Shown in pieces: positions 61,570 to 64,000 of a stretch of DNA of 64,000 bases. Below the pieces are notes generated by a model that saw nothing but the letters and a program-made list of their open reading frames with translations, had not been told where the DNA came from and did not search any database. The stretch covers positions 5,794 to 69,793 of the forward strand of contig JBGSHM010000018.1 in the NCBI GenBank assembly GCA_041752235.1, given 5' to 3'. The stretch is from SpSt-398 sp041752235 (lineage in GTDB: Bacteria; Bacteroidota; Bacteroidia; Chitinophagales; Chitinophagaceae). The stretch's first letter is position 1; each line of letters starts with the position of its first letter. The position numbers and the translations under genes are program-made.

Positions 61570-62817
61570 TTAGTCTATCAGGTGCGTGAGCAGGCCATCC
61601 CTCAATTTTGGTTCAAACCAGGTGCTTTTGGGGGGCATAACGTTTCCGATATCGGCAATGGCAAAAAGCTGGGCCATAGTAACCGGGTACAAACTGAATG
61701 CCAGTTTCATTTCTCCACTATTTACTCTTTTCTCCAGTTCCTTCAATCCCCGGATGCCTCCCACAAAATCGATTCGTTTATCCGTGCGCTGGTCTTTGAT
61801 GTCAAGCAATTTGTCCAAAACATTGTTGGAAAGGATGGAGACATCGAGTACACCGATCGGATCGTGGGCATAGGTTCCATCAAGAGCGGTGAGGATATAC
61901 CATTTCCCATCCAGGTACAGACCAAACTCATGAAGTTGGGCAGGTTTTACCGGTACGGGACTTTGAGTAAGGGAAAAATCTTCCTGCAAAGCGCTGATGA
62001 ATTCCTCCGGGCTATAACCATTCAGGTCTTTGATCACGCGATTATAATCCATGATCGCGAGCTGGCTTTCCGGGAAGATGGTGGTTAAGAAGTATTGTGC
62101 CTGGGGTTTCTCCGGGAAGAATTGGCTCACCTTGGCCGCAGAGGCACAGCGGTGATGTCCATCAGCGATATAGGTAGCCGGTACCGCCGTTTCAAAAAGT
62201 CGGGTGATGGAGCCGATCACAGCAGGGTTATTGATACACCAGATGGTATGACGAATACCATCGTCTGCCGTGATATCATACACTGGCTTGTTAGCTGTTT
62301 TCCAACCATTGATCAGTCCGTTAACCTCGGTAACATCCCGATAGGCCAGGAATACATTTCCGGTTTGTGCCCGAATGGTACGCATATGATCGATCCGATC
62401 TTTCTCTTTCTCAGGACGTGTGAATTCATGTTTCTTGATCACATCATTGAAGTAATCCTCTACGGAGGACACACAAACCAATCCGGTTTGTGCGTTGCCA
62501 TCTACTCCGAGATCAGGACGGGCAGGCATGATCAATTGATAAATATAGTAGCAGGCGGTTGCTTCCTGTTCGAGTACGCCTGAGCTGATCATCTGCTGCA
62601 GGTTTTTGGCCGCCTGGTCATACACCAATTGGCTATGAATATCGGTGCCTGCAGGAAGGTCAATTTCAGATTTGGTCACATGTAAAAAGGAATGCGGGTT
62701 GCCATGGGCTTCATCCCGGGCTTCTTCTGAATTCAGTACATCATAAGGCCGGGAAGCGACCTGATTAGCGAGTTCTTCCTTAGGTCTTAAGGCACGGAAA
62801 GGTTGAATAAGGGCCAT
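61570..62817 (-). CDS. DUF1015 family protein
   Basis: 415 residues. N-terminal PFRALRPKEELANQVASRPYDVLN (residues 5-28) is the opening signature of DUF1015, with YIADGHHRCASAAKVS near residue 218 as its most conserved core. The GHHR-A pattern recalls ParB/SerK-like nucleotide-binding folds, but this is a resemblance I note, not a demonstrated homology. It follows serC (21 bp) on the same strand; in many Bacteroidota it travels with serC and serA, so a role tied to serine or pyridoxal-phosphate metabolism is plausible. No signal peptide; cytosolic. Confidence 0.88.
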   Translation of the reverse strand: MALIQPFRALRPKEELANQVASRPYDVLNSEEARDEAHGNPHSFLHVTKSEIDLPAGTDIHSQLVYDQAAKNLQQMISSGVLEQEATACYYIYQLIMPARPDLGVDGNAQTGLVCVSSVEDYFNDVIKKHEFTRPEKEKDRIDHMRTIRAQTGNVFLAYRDVTEVNGLINGWKTANKPVYDITADDGIRHTIWCINNPAVIGSITRLFETAVPATYIADGHHRCASAAKVSQFFPEKPQAQYFLTTIFPESQLAIMDYNRVIKDLNGYSPEEFISALQEDFSLTQSPVPVKPAQLHEFGLYLDGKWYILTALDGTYAHDPIGVLDVSILSNNVLDKLLDIKDQRTDKRIDFVGGIRGLKELEKRVNSGEMKLAFSLYPVTMAQLFAIADIGNVMPPKSTWFEPKLRDGLLTHLID

Positions 62818-62838
62818 GGGTTAAGTTTTATTTCCAGT

Positions 62839-63912
62839 TTAACTGGCGTAGCGATTACTAAAATCTTTCATCAAATCGGTCAGTGCAATGACGCTATCAA
62901 GGGACAAGGCGTTGTATAGGGAAGCGCGAAATCCTCCTACAGTCCGGTGGCCTTTTACGCCTACCATACCCTGTGCTTTGCATGCCGCCAGAAATTCCTT
63001 CTCGAGGCCCTCATCTTCCATGGTCCATACCACATTCATCAGACTTCGGTCTTCCCGTGCCACTTTGGGGTGAAAAAGCGGTAGGGAGTCCAGGGTATCA
63101 TACAGAAGCTTGGCTTTTTCCTCATTCTTTATTTCAATAGCCCCTACACCACCCTGTGCTTTTAACCAACGCAGGGTAAGCAGGCAAACATATACGGCAA
63201 ATACAGGGGGCGTATTCAGCATGGAGCCATTGGTGATGTGGTTGCGGTAGTCCATCATAGCGGGAAGTGCCCGGCTAACTTTGCCCAGGATCTCCTTTTT
63301 GACAATGACCAGGTTCACACCCGCCGCGCCAATATTTTTTTGTGCCCCGGCATAGATCAGGGCAAACCGGTTACAGTTCATTTTTCGGCTCAGGATATCA
63401 GAGCTCATATCAGCCACCAGGGGAACATGCGTATCGGGTATCTCATGCATTTGTGTTCCTTCGATCGTATTGTTTGTGGTATAATGGAAATAAGCCGCGT
63501 CTTCGGGTATTTGATAATTTTTGGGGATGTATGTATAATTCTTATCCGCTGAACTGGCTACGACCTCTACCTTCCCAAACAATTTTGCTTCCTTATACGC
63601 TTTGGTGCCCCAGGTTCCGCAATCGAGATAGGCGGCGGTTGCTTTTTCGTCCAACAGGTTCATGGGAACCTGAAAGAATTGGGTCGACGCGCCACCGTGA
63701 AGAAAAAGTACTTCATGTGATTCATCAAGCCCCATCAATTCTTTTACCAGCGCAATGGCTTCATCCATCACTTCCTGAAAGAGTGGGGTGCGGTGCCCTA
63801 TTTCCAGAATGGAGAGACCTGTATGGTTAAAGTTGAGAATGGCCCGGCTAGCCTGTTCAAAAACCTCCTGGGGTAAGACCGAAGGGCCGGAATTGAAATT
63901 GTGCATTTTCAT
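62839..63912 (-). CDS. serC: Phosphoserine aminotransferase
   Basis: 357 residues from the ATG at 63912 (MKMHNFNSGPSVLPQ); the ATG at 63906 is also possible. The longer start at 63921 falls inside the -7 element. NFNSGPS..LP at the N-terminus, LFLHGGASTQFFQVPMNLL near 70-90, and the PLP-lysine region LIYAGAQKNIGAAGVNLVIVKK near 190 are SerC signatures. It transfers the amino group of glutamate to 3-phosphohydroxypyruvate in serine synthesis. The partner serA is not in the window. First gene of a pair with DUF1015. Confidence 0.96.
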   Translation of the reverse strand: MKMHNFNSGPSVLPQEVFEQASRAILNFNHTGLSILEIGHRTPLFQEVMDEAIALVKELMGLDESHEVLFLHGGASTQFFQVPMNLLDEKATAAYLDCGTWGTKAYKEAKLFGKVEVVASSADKNYTYIPKNYQIPEDAAYFHYTTNNTIEGTQMHEIPDTHVPLVADMSSDILSRKMNCNRFALIYAGAQKNIGAAGVNLVIVKKEILGKVSRALPAMMDYRNHITNGSMLNTPPVFAVYVCLLTLRWLKAQGGVGAIEIKNEEKAKLLYDTLDSLPLFHPKVAREDRSLMNVVWTMEDEGLEKEFLAACKAQGMVGVKGHRTVGGFRASLYNALSLDSVIALTDLMKDFSNRYAS

Positions 63913-63918
63913 GGGTGA

Positions 63919-63926
63919 CAAAGGTA
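63919..63926 (-). promoter_or_regulatory. Perfect -7 promoter element of serC
   Basis: The minus strand reads TACCTTTG, about 6-13 bp upstream of the likely starts at 63912 and 63906. Confidence 0.5.
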
Positions 63927-63947
63927 GGAAATGAGGGGGATTTGTGG

Positions 63948-63997
63948 CGGGGAGGGTGGGTGATGGATGTTGGATGACGGATGTCGGATGACGGAGG
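63948..63997. repeat. GGATG-type repeats at the right edge
   Basis: The words GATGGATGTTGGATGACG and GGATGTCGGATGACGG occur in direct order up to the window edge. They belong to the same family as 60113-60180 and 60410-60468, and may extend beyond the window. Confidence 0.5.
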
Positions 63998-64000
63998 GCC

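Noticed and set aside
1..64000. Search for tRNA, rRNA, transposase, integrase or phage genes
   Set aside because: No sequence resembling a tRNA arm set, rRNA, or any mobile-element protein was recognised on either strand.

Overview
The window reads as a chromosomal segment of a member of the Bacteroidota, most likely of the Chitinophagia/Chitinophagaceae type. The pointers are SusC/SusD-type outer-membrane uptake genes, many lipoproteins, secreted DUF1501/DUF1800 proteins, an mreBCD-pbp2-rodA cluster, and the Bacteroidota promoter element TAnnTTTG, which recurs a short distance upstream of well-supported starts. I see no rRNA, tRNA, CRISPR array, transposase, integrase or phage gene. Coding density is high, and 47 protein genes are supported.

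Layout. 1-10.3 kb (minus strand): an HTH-cupin regulator, a SusC/SusD pair and two tandem paralogous YncE-like propeller/alkaline-phosphatase-like phosphoesterases; the second runs off the left edge. This looks like a uptake-plus-phosphatase locus. 10.4-13.7 kb (plus): LpxH-like phosphatase, GT-B glycosyltransferase, secreted transglutaminase-like protein. 13.7-17.8 kb (minus): three lipoproteins (PKD/kelch, short unknown, beta-helix). 17.9-22.9 kb: a TonB-dependent receptor divergent from a DUF47-PiT phosphate transporter pair. The intergenic region carries a striking array of TGTTACC-like 7-mers at an exact 11-bp period, the architecture of a Pho box. 22.9-26.8 kb (plus): galE, a lone transketolase C-half, an ECF sigma factor with a membrane partner and a Spy-like protein. 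26.9-33.7 kb (minus): metallo-beta-lactamase-fold hydrolase, rodA, pbp2, mreD, mreC, mreB. 33.8-41.5 kb: MFS transporter, small beta-barrel, tryptophan 2,3-dioxygenase, purD, two POT transporters. 41.5-51.1 kb: DUF1501/DUF1800, M48, M43 and M16 peptidases, an AIM24-family protein and a lipoprotein. 51.4-58.3 kb (minus): a TetR-led tripartite RND efflux operon. 58.4-64 kb: DUF502 protein, zinc phospholipase C/P1-nuclease-like protein, TPR protein, DUF1015 and serC.

Two loci point toward phosphorus acquisition: SusCD with two phosphoesterases, and the TonB receptor, beta-helix lipoprotein and PiT set under the Pho-box-like array. That link is inference; no PhoB/PhoR gene is in the window.

Six of the seven convergent gene junctions contain a hairpin, several with perfect arms of 28-39 bp built from short repeated words. 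They probably act as bidirectional terminators and belong to dispersed repeat families of this genome. The only convergent junction without one has a gap of about 12 bp.
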